Shown here: positions 1-10,473 of the stretch, in pieces
Layout of the letters: each line of letters opens with the position of its first letter
How positions within the stretch are numbered: position 1 is the first letter of the stretch
Origin: Candidatus Sumerlaeota bacterium
GTDB lineage: Bacteria; Sumerlaeota; Sumerlaeia; JABWBI01
DNA: 40,795 bases
Assembly: GCA_016928695.1 (NCBI GenBank)
Contig: JAFGKF010000116.1
Coordinates: forward strand, 1 to 40,795
Direction of reading: 5' to 3'
Position numbers and translations under genes: made by a program
The notes under the pieces: generated by a model
Told to the model about the DNA's origin: nothing
Database searches by the model: none
The model's input: only the letters and a program-made list of their open reading frames with translations

Positions 1-922
1 CGTCGACATCGAGCTGAATGCGCAGCGTGCCGGCCACGTCGCCGAAGTTGGTGAAGACGACGCCGCGGCTCTGCTCGGGCTCGAGTGTCAGCGACTTCGC
101 GTCGATGCGCTCGCCGTCGAGAGAGAGCTCGAGGATCGTGTCCACCTGCCGCGTCGTGGCGTTGAGCACCTCGGCGAAGATCTCCACGCGGCTCTGATCG
201 CTCAGCCCCCGGCTCAGGCTGAAGGCGACCAGCCCGACGTTCTCACCCCCCGTGCCGCAGCGGATGTAGCGCATGGGGGGGGCGTCGCCCTCCTCATCGA
301 GCATCTCCATCAGCGCCTCGGTGCGCGTGCCCAGCGCGCCGTCGCTGAGGAGGATCACCTCCGGGTTGGGATGGCGTTGGACGAGGGATCGGACCAGCAC
401 CAGGGCATCGGTGATGTCGGTCGGCTGGTCGGTGGGCTCGATCGCCCGGATCGCCGCCCGAAGCGCCGACGCGTCATCCGTGGGGAGGGAGGCGAGCTCC
501 GTTCGGCTGTTGAAGGTGGCGACGATCATGCGGTCGCCCGGCCCGAGGTTGTCGACGAGCTCGAGGGCCATGGCCTTCGCCTGGTCGAGGCGGGTGTCGA
601 AGTCCTCGACGTCGGTCGCCTGCATCGAGGCGGAGGTGTCGATCAGGACGATCTTCGTCTCATTGCGCTCCTGGTCCATCGCCAGGAAGGGGCGTGCGAG
701 CGCGAAGACGATCAGCGCGGCGATGAGCAGCTGGAGCCAGAGGAGCAGGTTGTTGCGCAGCCTCTGGAATGGGGCGTTGGCCGTCAGGTCCTGGAGCGAG
801 CGGAGCCAGAGCAGCGTCGAGGGGACCTCCTGGCGCTGGCGCTTGAGCTTGAGGAGATAGAGCACCACGATCACGGGGAGCGTGAGGGCGAAGGCGAACA
901 TCAGGGGGGCAAGAAAGCTCAT
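1..922 (-). CDS. BatA-like VWA-domain membrane protein (3' end truncated by window edge)
   Basis: Reverse-strand reading from ATG at 922: MSFLAPLMFAFALTLPVIVVLYLLKLKRQRQEVPSTLLWLRSLQDL... then KIVLIDTSASMQATD (MIDAS DxSxS). Typical BatA N-terminus plus VWA. Runs off the window so absent from the ORF track; start overlaps the DUF58 stop by 4 nt. Confidence 0.88.
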   Translation of the reverse strand, partial: MSFLAPLMFAFALTLPVIVVLYLLKLKRQRQEVPSTLLWLRSLQDLTANAPFQRLRNNLLLWLQLLIAALIVFALARPFLAMDQERNETKIVLIDTSASMQATDVEDFDTRLDQAKAMALELVDNLGPGDRMIVATFNSRTELASLPTDDASALRAAIRAIEPTDQPTDITDALVLVRSLVQRHPNPEVILLSDGALGTRTEALMEMLDEEGDAPPMRYIRCGTGGENVGLVAFSLSRGLSDQSRVEIFAEVLNATTRQVDTILELSLDGERIDAKSLTLEPEQSRGVVFTNFGDVAGTLRIQLDVD

Positions 923-1818
923 CTCAGGAGCCCCCGTCTGCGGAGGAAGTTCAGGATCAGCTGATCGAACGGGGTGTCGGTCGAGGCGACGGTGTAGACC
1001 ATGCCGTGGGCGTTGCACCAGTCGCGCGCGGAGGTGCACAGGGCGTCGAGCATCTCGCGGTAGCGCCGGAGCAGCGGTCTGTTGATCGTCACCTCTGTGC
1101 GGTCACCCGTCTCGCAGTCGACGAGCTCGAGGTGGCCCAGGAGCTTTGGCTCGAGCTCGTCTCGGCTCAGCAGGTGGAGGACGTAGACCTCGTGGTTGCG
1201 GTGGAGCAGCCACTTCAGGGCGTCCTCGAAGCCGTGCGGGTCCATCAGGTCGCTGAGCAGGACGACGATGCCGCGCGATCTCTGCTGGAGGACGAACTGG
1301 CGGCAGGCGGAGGCGAGGTCGGTGTCGCCCTCGCCCCCGAGGTCGCCGAGGAACTGCAGCAGCGCCCAGGTGCGCGCGCGGCCGCGCGTCGGGGCGAATG
1401 TGGCGAGCTGTCGCCCGCGCATGGCGTAGACCCCTGCCTTGTCGTTGTTGATCAGCGCGATGTATCCCAGCGCGGCGGCGACGCGGCGGGCATAGAGCAG
1501 CTTCTCGGGCTGGCCCATCGTCATCGACTTCGAGACGTCGACGAGCACGTGGAGTGTCATCTCCTGCTCCTCGAGAAAGAGCTTGAGGAAGAGGCGCTCG
1601 AGCCGCGCGTAGATGTTCCAGTCCAGATGCCGGATGTCGTCGCCGGGAATGTACTCGCGGTGGTCGGCGAACTCGATCGACGTGCCGCGGCGCTTCGAGC
1701 GCCGCTCGCCGCGCAGCCGCCCCGCCAGCACCTTGCGGGCGGTCAGCTGGAGCTGCTCGATGCGGCGCAGGAAGTCGCTGTCGAGCAGGGTGCGCGGGCC
1801 GTCGGTCACGGGCGCCAT
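919..1818 (-). CDS. DUF58 domain-containing protein (VWA-like)
   Basis: 299 aa; contains RRGTSIEFADHREYIPGDDIRHLDWNIYARLERLFLKLFLEEQEMTLHVLVDVSKSMTMG, the classic DUF58 signature. Confidence 0.93.
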   Translation of the reverse strand: MAPVTDGPRTLLDSDFLRRIEQLQLTARKVLAGRLRGERRSKRRGTSIEFADHREYIPGDDIRHLDWNIYARLERLFLKLFLEEQEMTLHVLVDVSKSMTMGQPEKLLYARRVAAALGYIALINNDKAGVYAMRGRQLATFAPTRGRARTWALLQFLGDLGGEGDTDLASACRQFVLQQRSRGIVVLLSDLMDPHGFEDALKWLLHRNHEVYVLHLLSRDELEPKLLGHLELVDCETGDRTEVTINRPLLRRYREMLDALCTSARDWCNAHGMVYTVASTDTPFDQLILNFLRRRGLLR

Positions 1819-2371
1819 GGGTTACCCCTCAGGAGGTGGTCGACCACCGCCTCGATGTCCTCGACGGCGGGCCGCTGGGGTGTGGCCCACCGGTGGCGGG
1901 CGAAGATGCGCCCGCGGTCGTCGACCAGTGCGGCGCTGGGTGTCACGTCGGTCGGGAAGAGCGTCGCGGACCGCTCGTGCTCGTGGAAGAGCGGCAGCCG
2001 GATCTCGTGGAATCCCATGTGCCGCACGGCCTCATCAGGGGGTGTGTCGGCCGTGGAGACTGCGATGACCTGAAAGCCCCGCTGCTCATGGAAAGGGACA
2101 AGCGCGGCCAGGTGGGGCAGCACGTCGCGACTGACGGGGCACTCGGGGGAGAAGCGGACGAAGAGGATCAGCTCGGAGTTCATCGCCGCGTTCGCCTCCT
2201 CCCACGTCATCCCCTCGCTGATGATGAAGTCGAGCTCCCCGCTGTCGAGGGGAAGCGGCGGGCGGAGGTACTCGATGCCCTCGCCGCGGGGGTACTCGCC
2301 GGGGTCGAAGGACCGGTAGAACGAGCAGGAGGTCAGCGCGAGCGCGAGCAGGGCGAGTGCAAGGGCGGGTC

Positions 2372-2375
<4 letters not shown>
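1806..2375 (-). CDS. Thioredoxin/peroxiredoxin-like lipoprotein
   Basis: Start taken at MRPALALALLALALTSCSFYRS (lipobox LTSC), ATG overlapping the moxR stop by 4 nt; LILFVRFSPECPVSRDVLPHLAAL resembles an AhpC/TSA fold with a single Cys. Confidence 0.65.
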
Positions 2376-3381
<1,006 letters not shown>

Positions 3382-3385
<4 letters not shown>

Positions 3386-4230
3386 GACCTCACTCCTGTC
3401 TGGGTGAATTGGGGATTCGAAAGATGGCGATGCGGGCGAAGGAGCCACAGGCCCAGGGGGAGAAAGACCCCCGCGAGCCCGGCCGAGAGGGCCAGCTCCC
3501 ACAGCCTCGGAGTGGCGTCCGCCGGCGCCTCGATGAGGAAGCGCAGCAGCAACGTGGTGGTGTTGAAGAGAAGATGAACCACGATGCACGGCCACAGCGA
3601 GCCGCTGGCGAGCGCGAGCCAGGTGAAGATCACACCGATCACCGCGGCGGGCACCACCTGAAGCGGGTCGGCGTGGAAGAGCCCGAAGAGCACGCCGACG
3701 ATGACGCACAGGCGCAGGGGGCTCACCCAGGGCTGAAGCCCGCGCGTCATCACCCCGCGGAAGAGCAGCTCCTCGCACACCGCGGGAGTCACGGCGATGG
3801 TGAGCAGCAGCCAGGGGAGCTCGGCGGCCGTCGGGGCGGTCAGCGCCTCGGCCCAGTGATCCATGCGCTCCTGGTACCACGCGAACGGACCCAGCAGGGC
3901 TCCCTGCGCGGCCATCATCAGCCCCGCGGCACCGACAACGCCCAGCCCGAGACAGAGCGTTGCGCCCCAGTCGCGCAGCCTCGGCGCGTTCAGTCGCAGG
4001 GTTGCGGCCAGGGGCAGCTGCCGCCCGAGGAGGAAGCCGATGATGGGCGCCGCGATGAAGATCCACTGGGAGAGCGGCACCGCGCTCGCCAGGCCCACGC
4101 CGACCAGCAGGGGGCGGCCGACGAGGTGGTGAAGGAGGAAGACCACGATGAGCAGCGCCATCGCCTCGTCGGGGCGCAGCATCCGGGAGGGGCGATCACC
4201 CGGGGGCGGGATGACGGCGTGGCGGCTCAT
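3382..4230 (-). CDS. CPBP family intramembrane (CAAX-type/Abi) protease
   Basis: 282 aa, hydrophobic; AVTPAVCEELLFRGVMTRGL (EExxxR motif) and later GVLFGLFHADPLQVVPAAVIGVIFTWLALASGSLWPCIVVHLLFN. Confidence 0.92.
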
Positions 4231-7193
4231 TTCATTTTCTTGCGGGCGCGCTTTTTCGCCTCGAGCAGCTTGCCCGTGTAGCCCTCGGGCTTGGCCGCGG
4301 GGGCCTGGGGCTTCGCCTCGTCGCCCCCCGTGGCGCGGCGCGGCGTCTTCGGCCGGATGGGAGCCTTCTCGACCTCACTGATGATGTCTCGCTGGGCCCT
4401 GACGCGTCCGAGCGCCTCCTGAAGGCGCTCCCGGTCCTCGGCGGTGGCGCCGGCCTCACGCTCCTCGGCGACCCGCTCCTTGACGTCGAGCAGGGCGGCG
4501 GTGCGCTCGTCGCGCTCGACGGGGCGGCGGCGCGGGATCAGCACAGCCACTGTCCAGGCCCATGCGGTGGCCACGCCCGCGCGGACATCGCCCCAGTCGA
4601 TCATGACGCGGCGGAAGAAGATGTCGATGGGGAGCACCATGGCGGCCAGCGCGAGCGAAAGCGGCCACATCGGCCTGCTGCTGCGGCTCGCGGGGAGGTT
4701 GTGGTCGAAGACCTCACGCGGCGTGACGTTCATCCGCCCCTCGGTCATGTCGGCCAGCTCGGTCAGCAGCGCCACGTTGGTGTCGCTCGTCTGGAACTCC
4801 GGGGAGTAGGAGAGCGAGAGCCCCGTCGTCAGCAGCTGGGTCTGGCCCTCGGTGCTCTCCGTGGCGATCGAGACCATGTACGATCCGATGTCGTCGACCT
4901 CGAAGCGCCCCTCGTAGCGCCCCGGGGCGGTCTGGCGGAAGGTGATCTCGCGGACGTCGTCTGGGTCGTAGCTGGGGGGGATCAGCCGTCCCTGGAACTG
5001 CGCGAAGTTGATGAACTGGTCGTCGTCGCTCACGGCGTCGATGGTGATCAGCCCCTCGGCGCCGGTCAGCTGGGTGGTCACGCGGAAGTTGCGGTCGGCT
5101 GAGTTGCGCAGCGACCACCGGACCAGCTGCGCCCAGAACCGCGCGTACTCGCCCCAGGTGAGCCATCGGCTCGCCCAGCGCGGCTTCGCGTCGCTGGTGA
5201 AGGCGACGGTGTGCCCGAGGCCGTAGCGCCAGTGGGCGAGCACCGGGTCATCGCTCTCGGGGACGACGATGGGGACGTCGGCGCCGGGCTCGGGCTCGGT
5301 GACGACGTGGCCGTCGAGGGGCCTGAGCGTCTCGCCGATGGCGAAGCCGGGCATCGCCTCGCTGCGCCGGACGATGGTCGGGGCGAACAGGTTCTCGTCG
5401 ATCATCGAGCGGCGGACGACGGTCGCCTCGCGGACGAAGATGCGGGGCAGCTCATGCGGCGAGGTGGGGTAGTAGAACCGCCCGCCGAAGTCGCGGGCGA
5501 TCTGCTGGAGCAGCGCGGCGTTCTGTGGGTGATGGGGGTTCATCACGACGGTCGAGATCGAGATCCCCGCGTCGTAGATCTGGCGGGCGAGATTCTGGTT
5601 GGGGGGCTGGGGATCGCCGTCGCTGATGATGACGATGTGCTTGGAGGCGGCCTCGATGGATGTCAGGCCATCGTAGGCCATCTGCAGCGTCTGGTCGAAA
5701 TCGGGCATGTCGCCCGGGCTGACCGCGTCGATCAGTCGGCGCCACTCGCTCTTGTCGCCGACCAGCCGCAGCTCGTCGAGCCAGTTGTAGCCGTACTGCG
5801 AGTACTGCCCCGTGTCCGCGCCGATGGGCGGGCCGAAGTAGAGCACCCCGAAGTAGTCGCGCGTCGAGAGGACGTCGAGCGCCGCCTTCGCGATCTCGCG
5901 CGCCCACGCGTTGCCGCTGGGGAACTCGCAGGTGTGCAGGATGACGGTCAGCGCCCCGTTGGGCAGGACGCGCCGGTGGCTCACGTCCATGCGCACGGGC
6001 AGGAGGCGCTCGATCGGGGTGTCCTGGTAGCCCCCGGGACCGAAGCTGTGGGGGCCTCCGATCATGATGAAACCCAGGCCGAGGTCCTGGACGCCGCGCT
6101 CGATCATCTCCATCTGGCTGCGGCTGAAGTTGGAGGCGCCGACGTCGGAGAAGATCACCGAGTCGTACGTCTGCAGCTCGGCCAGGCTCAGGGGGAAGCT
6201 CTCGGGGGCGCAGGCGTCGACCTCGATCTCCTCGGCGCGCAGCGCCATGATCAGATCGCGGCCCAGCGTGTTGGCCTCGCTGTCGACCAGCAGGACGCGT
6301 GGCTCGCCGCGGGCGCTGGTGAAGGCCTGACCGGTGTTGTTGTTCGGGTTGGCGTCGCCCGGCATCTCGATGCGGGCGCTGTACGTGTGGAAGCCCGGCT
6401 GATCGATGCGGCGCGGGATGAAAAAGACGTTGCGGATGTCGCCGCGCAGGGTGACGCGGTCCTCCCGGATCGGGCGGCCATCCTCGAGGAGCCACAGCGT
6501 CGCCTCGGTGTCGCGATCGGAGTCGACGAAGACGCGGACGTCGAACGGCGCCTCGAGGTGGACGCTGTTGGGCACGTCGACGCGGCTGATCCGCACGTCG
6601 CCCTCGCCGACGAGGCGAAGGGGGAAGACGTCGATCGGAACGCCACCGCCGACCGCCAGTCGCGCGGCCTCGATCGCCTCGCCGAAGTTCTGGTTGCCGT
6701 CGCTCAGCAGCACGATGCGCCGGCCCGTCGTCTCCGGCTGCACGGCCAGGGCCAGGCGGAGGGCGCCCGCGATGTTGGTCCGCGCGCCCGCGATGGCCGA
6801 CTCCACGTCGGCGACGGCCTTCGGCAGCTCAGGGAGAGCCTGGGGTGAGACCTCGATCGAGGGGTCGCGGCCAAAGATCATCAGCCCCGCCTGATCGTCG
6901 GTGCCCATGGCGTCGAGCGCCTCGCGGATGAACTGCAGGGCGAGGTCGCGCTGCTCCTCGGGCACGGAGTCGGACCAGTCGAGCGCGAAGAGGACAGAGA
7001 GATTCTCGTGCGTGCGTGTCAGGCGGATCTCGGCGAGCGCGAGGACGATGAGGGTGAAGAGAAGGCAGCGCATCGCGGTCACGGTGCGGCGCCGCGCCCT
7101 CCCCAGGGCCTCGAGCCGGCGCGTGCGCAGCAGCGTCCAACCCAGGAGCGGGATCAGCAGGAGCAGGGCGAGGGGTTGGCCAAAGGAGATCAA
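4227..7193 (-). CDS. Large VWA-domain / GATase1-like membrane protein (BatA/B-like family)
   Basis: 988 aa; N-terminal TM segments; first VWA with FALDWSDSVPEEQ; GATase1-like segment PRVLLVDSEANTLGRDL...FIMIGGPHSFGPGGYQDTPIERLLPV; second VWA-like region; basic Lys/Arg-rich C-terminus. Confidence 0.88.
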   Translation of the reverse strand: MISFGQPLALLLLIPLLGWTLLRTRRLEALGRARRRTVTAMRCLLFTLIVLALAEIRLTRTHENLSVLFALDWSDSVPEEQRDLALQFIREALDAMGTDDQAGLMIFGRDPSIEVSPQALPELPKAVADVESAIAGARTNIAGALRLALAVQPETTGRRIVLLSDGNQNFGEAIEAARLAVGGGVPIDVFPLRLVGEGDVRISRVDVPNSVHLEAPFDVRVFVDSDRDTEATLWLLEDGRPIREDRVTLRGDIRNVFFIPRRIDQPGFHTYSARIEMPGDANPNNNTGQAFTSARGEPRVLLVDSEANTLGRDLIMALRAEEIEVDACAPESFPLSLAELQTYDSVIFSDVGASNFSRSQMEMIERGVQDLGLGFIMIGGPHSFGPGGYQDTPIERLLPVRMDVSHRRVLPNGALTVILHTCEFPSGNAWAREIAKAALDVLSTRDYFGVLYFGPPIGADTGQYSQYGYNWLDELRLVGDKSEWRRLIDAVSPGDMPDFDQTLQMAYDGLTSIEAASKHIVIISDGDPQPPNQNLARQIYDAGISISTVVMNPHHPQNAALLQQIARDFGGRFYYPTSPHELPRIFVREATVVRRSMIDENLFAPTIVRRSEAMPGFAIGETLRPLDGHVVTEPEPGADVPIVVPESDDPVLAHWRYGLGHTVAFTSDAKPRWASRWLTWGEYARFWAQLVRWSLRNSADRNFRVTTQLTGAEGLITIDAVSDDDQFINFAQFQGRLIPPSYDPDDVREITFRQTAPGRYEGRFEVDDIGSYMVSIATESTEGQTQLLTTGLSLSYSPEFQTSDTNVALLTELADMTEGRMNVTPREVFDHNLPASRSSRPMWPLSLALAAMVLPIDIFFRRVMIDWGDVRAGVATAWAWTVAVLIPRRRPVERDERTAALLDVKERVAEEREAGATAEDRERLQEALGRVRAQRDIISEVEKAPIRPKTPRRATGGDEAKPQAPAAKPEGYTGKLLEAKKRARKKMK

Positions 7194-7205
7194 GGCGCGC
7201 CTGGG

Positions 7206-7577
7206 TCACTCGTTGGGTTCGGTCACGGTCTCGAGGATCATGCGCACCTCCCGGTGCGAGAGCGAGCGGGCCATGGCCAGCACGTGGCAGTCGATGAGGG
7301 TCTCGCCGATCCCGACGCGGATCAGGCCCGTCCGCGCGTCGTGCCAGCGGGTGAGCAGATCGATGCGGTCGAAGATCCCCTCCCACAGCTCCTCGGGGGG
7401 TGTGGGCACCTCTCCCATCGCCTCGCCCCCGCGGATGAGGGTGATGTCGAAGGCGTCGCCGCGCCAGTGGAGGTGGATCTCGTCGACACCCTCCTGCAGC
7501 GCGCTGAGCAGCGTGTGGCCGAAGATCTGCGCGATCAGCGGGTTCTCGCCCGGGCGCTCTGGCGCGTCGTCGGTCAC
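7206..7577 (-). CDS. Small protein resembling the N-terminal domain of GspE/PilB/PilT ATPases, without the ATPase core
   Basis: GTG start at 7577 overlaps the upstream gene stop (GTGA). 123 aa: TLLSALQEGVDEIHLHWRGDAFDITLIRGGEAMGEVPTPPEELWEGIFDRIDLLTRW...GETLIDCHVLAMARSLSHREVRMILE mirrors the 'AxDIHxEP...RxxxDG...' pattern. No Walker motifs. Confidence 0.6.
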   Translation of the reverse strand: MTDDAPERPGENPLIAQIFGHTLLSALQEGVDEIHLHWRGDAFDITLIRGGEAMGEVPTPPEELWEGIFDRIDLLTRWHDARTGLIRVGIGETLIDCHVLAMARSLSHREVRMILETVTEPNE

Positions 7578-8542
7578 TGTGCCATCACCTGCAGGCGGTG
7601 GTTCTCGGTGTCGGCCACCACGAGGGCTCCGTCGGGCCGCACCGTCACGCCCCAGGGCGAGAAGAGCTCCCCGGGCTCGCGCCCCTGCCCTCCCCAGGAG
7701 CGCTCGAAGGTGCCGTCGGCGGCGAGCCGCTGCACGCGCATGTTCTCCCACTCACAGACGTAGATCTCGCCCGCGGGCCCGAGCGCCACGTCGTAGGGGT
7801 AGCGGAACTCCCCCTCGCCCGTGCCCTCGTGCCCGATCGACTCCAGGATCTCGCCCTCGGGCGACATGCGCACGAGGCGGTGGTGGCACGAGTCGGCCAG
7901 GAGCAGATCGCCGCGGCTCTCCTCCCAGACGATCGCCATCGGCCGCATGAGAAGGTCGTCGCCCGTCTCGGGGTCGCGCGGATTCCACTCGTCGATGAAC
8001 TCCCCCTCCTCGGTGAAACGGAGCACGCGCACACGGTTGCCGTACTCGGTGACGTAGACGTGGCCGCGGCCGTCGAGCGCGACGTCGGTGGGGAAGATCA
8101 TCTGGCCCGGGCCGATCTCGCCCGAGGGCGGGGCGGACTCGCCGAACTGCAGGATCATCTCGCCGTCGGGTGTGTAGACCAGGATGCGCGAGTAGTGCGT
8201 GTCGGCGACCCAGAGATTGCCCTTGTCGTCGAGCGTCATCCCCGTCGGTGTGCCGTTGTCCCACGCGGGCAGCCGCCAGCGCGTCTCGGGGGAGCCGTCG
8301 GGCGCGAGCCGCTGCACCCAGCCGGAGCGGTCGATGACGAACAGTCTTCCGTCGGTGTCGCAGATCACGGCGCGCGGCCGCATGAACTGGCCGGGTGCGA
8401 GGCCGCGTCCGCCGATGATCTGAATGCCAGGGACCTGCGACGCGGTCTGATTGTCTCGGGAGCTCTGGCAGTGAAGGGTGAACAGAGCGAGTGTCAGCGC
8501 ACCGCCCAGCGACAGGATCTGCCTGATCCCACCACGGGTCAC
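7574..8542 (-). CDS. NHL-repeat beta-propeller lipoprotein
   Basis: 322 aa; repeated G.F..P..v.....G..yV.D....R....  units (GQFMRPRAVICDTDGRLFVIDRSGWVQRLAPDGS; GEFRYPYDVALGPAGEIYVCEWENMRVQRLAADG); N-terminal signal with Cys (TLHCQSS). Confidence 0.88.
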   Translation of the reverse strand: MTRGGIRQILSLGGALTLALFTLHCQSSRDNQTASQVPGIQIIGGRGLAPGQFMRPRAVICDTDGRLFVIDRSGWVQRLAPDGSPETRWRLPAWDNGTPTGMTLDDKGNLWVADTHYSRILVYTPDGEMILQFGESAPPSGEIGPGQMIFPTDVALDGRGHVYVTEYGNRVRVLRFTEEGEFIDEWNPRDPETGDDLLMRPMAIVWEESRGDLLLADSCHHRLVRMSPEGEILESIGHEGTGEGEFRYPYDVALGPAGEIYVCEWENMRVQRLAADGTFERSWGGQGREPGELFSPWGVTVRPDGALVVADTENHRLQVMAQ

Positions 8543-10299
8543 GGCGCCTCGCTCTCCCCCCCGCTCTCATCGGTCGGGCGGACCTGCACCGGGTGGATCG
8601 CCTCGAAGTACTCGCGCGCGATCGTGCGGTAGCCCGCGGGGATCACCTCGGTCTCCAGCGTGTGCTCGGCCGTCTGCTCGTAGCTGAGGAAGGCGTCGCT
8701 GATCTCGATGTTCGATTCGCCGGGGACCTGGACGCCGTCGCGGTGCTCGAACTGGGCGATGATCACGCCCGGCGTGTGGGCGCCCTGCAGCTGCTCGTCC
8801 TCGAAGGAGGTCTCGCCCGGATCATCCTCGGGGGGGCGTCCGCCCATGCCCTGGCCCGGTCCCCCCGTGCCGCTGCCCCGGCGGCCCTCGGTGGGGCCTG
8901 CCCCCCAGCGGCCGGTGGCCATCGAGAGACGCCAGCGATTGCCCTGCCCTGCGCCGGCGCCTCGGCCTTCGCCCTCGCCCTCACCTCGTCCCGCGCCGGG
9001 GCGTGCACCCCGCCCGACGCCGCGCTGCTCCTGCTGCCCCTCTCCGGGGCGGCAGGCCATGCACGCGCGGGCGGCATTGAGGTCGGCCTCGAGGGCCTCG
9101 GCGATGGAGAGCTGCTGCTGCGCGTCGGCCATGTCGGCGGCGGCCTGGGCCATGGCGCTCTGCGCCTGCTGCATGGCCTGGGCCATCTGGGCCTGCACCG
9201 CCTGGTTGTCCCCGGCGCCCTCGCTCTGCTGCATGGCGGCGGCCGCCGCCTGCATCGCCTGCGCCGCCTGGGCGACGGACTGACCTGTCTGCGACTGGTC
9301 TCCCCCCATCTGCTCGGTCATCGCCTCCAGCTCCTGGGCCAGCTGCTCGAGATCCTCGGCCTCGAGCTCGCCGCTCTCCATCTGCTCGGCGAGCTCCTCC
9401 ATCAGGTCCTCGACCGCCTGCTGCACCGCCTCGGTGTCGCCCTCCTCCATCGCCTCCTGGATCGCCTCGGTCATCGTGGCGCTGGGGTCAGCGGCGAAGT
9501 TGCGGCTCTCGGCGAATTGCCTCTCCATCTCGGCGCGGCGCTCGGCCATGCGATCGGTCAGGTCGCTCAGCTCGGCCAGCTGCTCGATGCGCGAGGCGTC
9601 GGGCTCCTGGAGCCGCTCGGCGATCTCCGTCAGCTCGCGCCGCATCTGGTCCCACTCCTCGGCGTCGTCGAGGTCGGTCGTCGCCTCCTCGATCAGCGCC
9701 GCGAGGTCCTCGAGTTCCTCGGCGCGGTCCTGGTTGTCCTCCTGGACGATCTCCATCTGGCGGCGCTCCTCGGGGGTCAGCACCGAGTCATCATCGCGCG
9801 CCAAGAGGTTGTGCTGGTCCATCACCAGCGCCGCGATCGCCAGCGCGATCAGCGGCAGGGGGGTCCAGCGCGCCAGGGCGGGCATCGCGAAGGGGAAGTC
9901 CCGACGTGGGCGGATGCGCTCGGCGGCGACGGTGGCGTCGGCCTCGAGCAGCTCCTCCATGGGCTTGCGCTCGCCGCGCAGGAGCACCGCCGAGCTCAGC
10001 CTCTCGCGCAGACTCAGCTGCTGGTCGGCCTCGAGCGCGGTGCGGAAGAGGCTCTGGCGCCCCAGAAGCATCCCGATCAATCCCGCCGGGATCGCCAGGG
10101 CGATCAGCGCACCCACCGTGATCCAGGCGCCGTATTGCCAGAGAGCCTCGTCCTCACCGAACATCACCAGACGCGAGGCGATGAAGACGAGCGCGGCCAG
10201 GGCCGCACACCAGAACAGGCTGAGAAGGGTCACGCGTGCGAACCTCAGCCACATCAGGCGTCGGCGCACGGCGCGCAGTTTGCGATGCAGAGGGCTCAT
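8539..10299 (-). CDS. Membrane-anchored coiled-coil protein (DUF4175-like), Gln/Ala- and Gly-rich C-terminal half
   Basis: 586 aa; two to three N-terminal TM segments, long E/Q/A-rich coiled coil, then low-complexity GRGEGEGEGRGAGAGQG region. Confidence 0.65.
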   Translation of the reverse strand: MSPLHRKLRAVRRRLMWLRFARVTLLSLFWCAALAALVFIASRLVMFGEDEALWQYGAWITVGALIALAIPAGLIGMLLGRQSLFRTALEADQQLSLRERLSSAVLLRGERKPMEELLEADATVAAERIRPRRDFPFAMPALARWTPLPLIALAIAALVMDQHNLLARDDDSVLTPEERRQMEIVQEDNQDRAEELEDLAALIEEATTDLDDAEEWDQMRRELTEIAERLQEPDASRIEQLAELSDLTDRMAERRAEMERQFAESRNFAADPSATMTEAIQEAMEEGDTEAVQQAVEDLMEELAEQMESGELEAEDLEQLAQELEAMTEQMGGDQSQTGQSVAQAAQAMQAAAAAMQQSEGAGDNQAVQAQMAQAMQQAQSAMAQAAADMADAQQQLSIAEALEADLNAARACMACRPGEGQQEQRGVGRGARPGAGRGEGEGEGRGAGAGQGNRWRLSMATGRWGAGPTEGRRGSGTGGPGQGMGGRPPEDDPGETSFEDEQLQGAHTPGVIIAQFEHRDGVQVPGESNIEISDAFLSYEQTAEHTLETEVIPAGYRTIAREYFEAIHPVQVRPTDESGGESEAP

Positions 10300-10473
10300 G
10301 GTCGGTGGGTCCTCTCGGGTGGAGGTCTGAGGTGGCCGCCGTGGGGTGGGGCGACCCTCACTCTTTTGGACCCTGCGAAACCCCCTTTGGTTGAGTGCAA
10401 GTGTCCTTTTCCGAGGGGCGCGTGTCCAGCCTCAAACATGGGACGCATCGCGCCCCCCAGCGGTTGACAGGAT

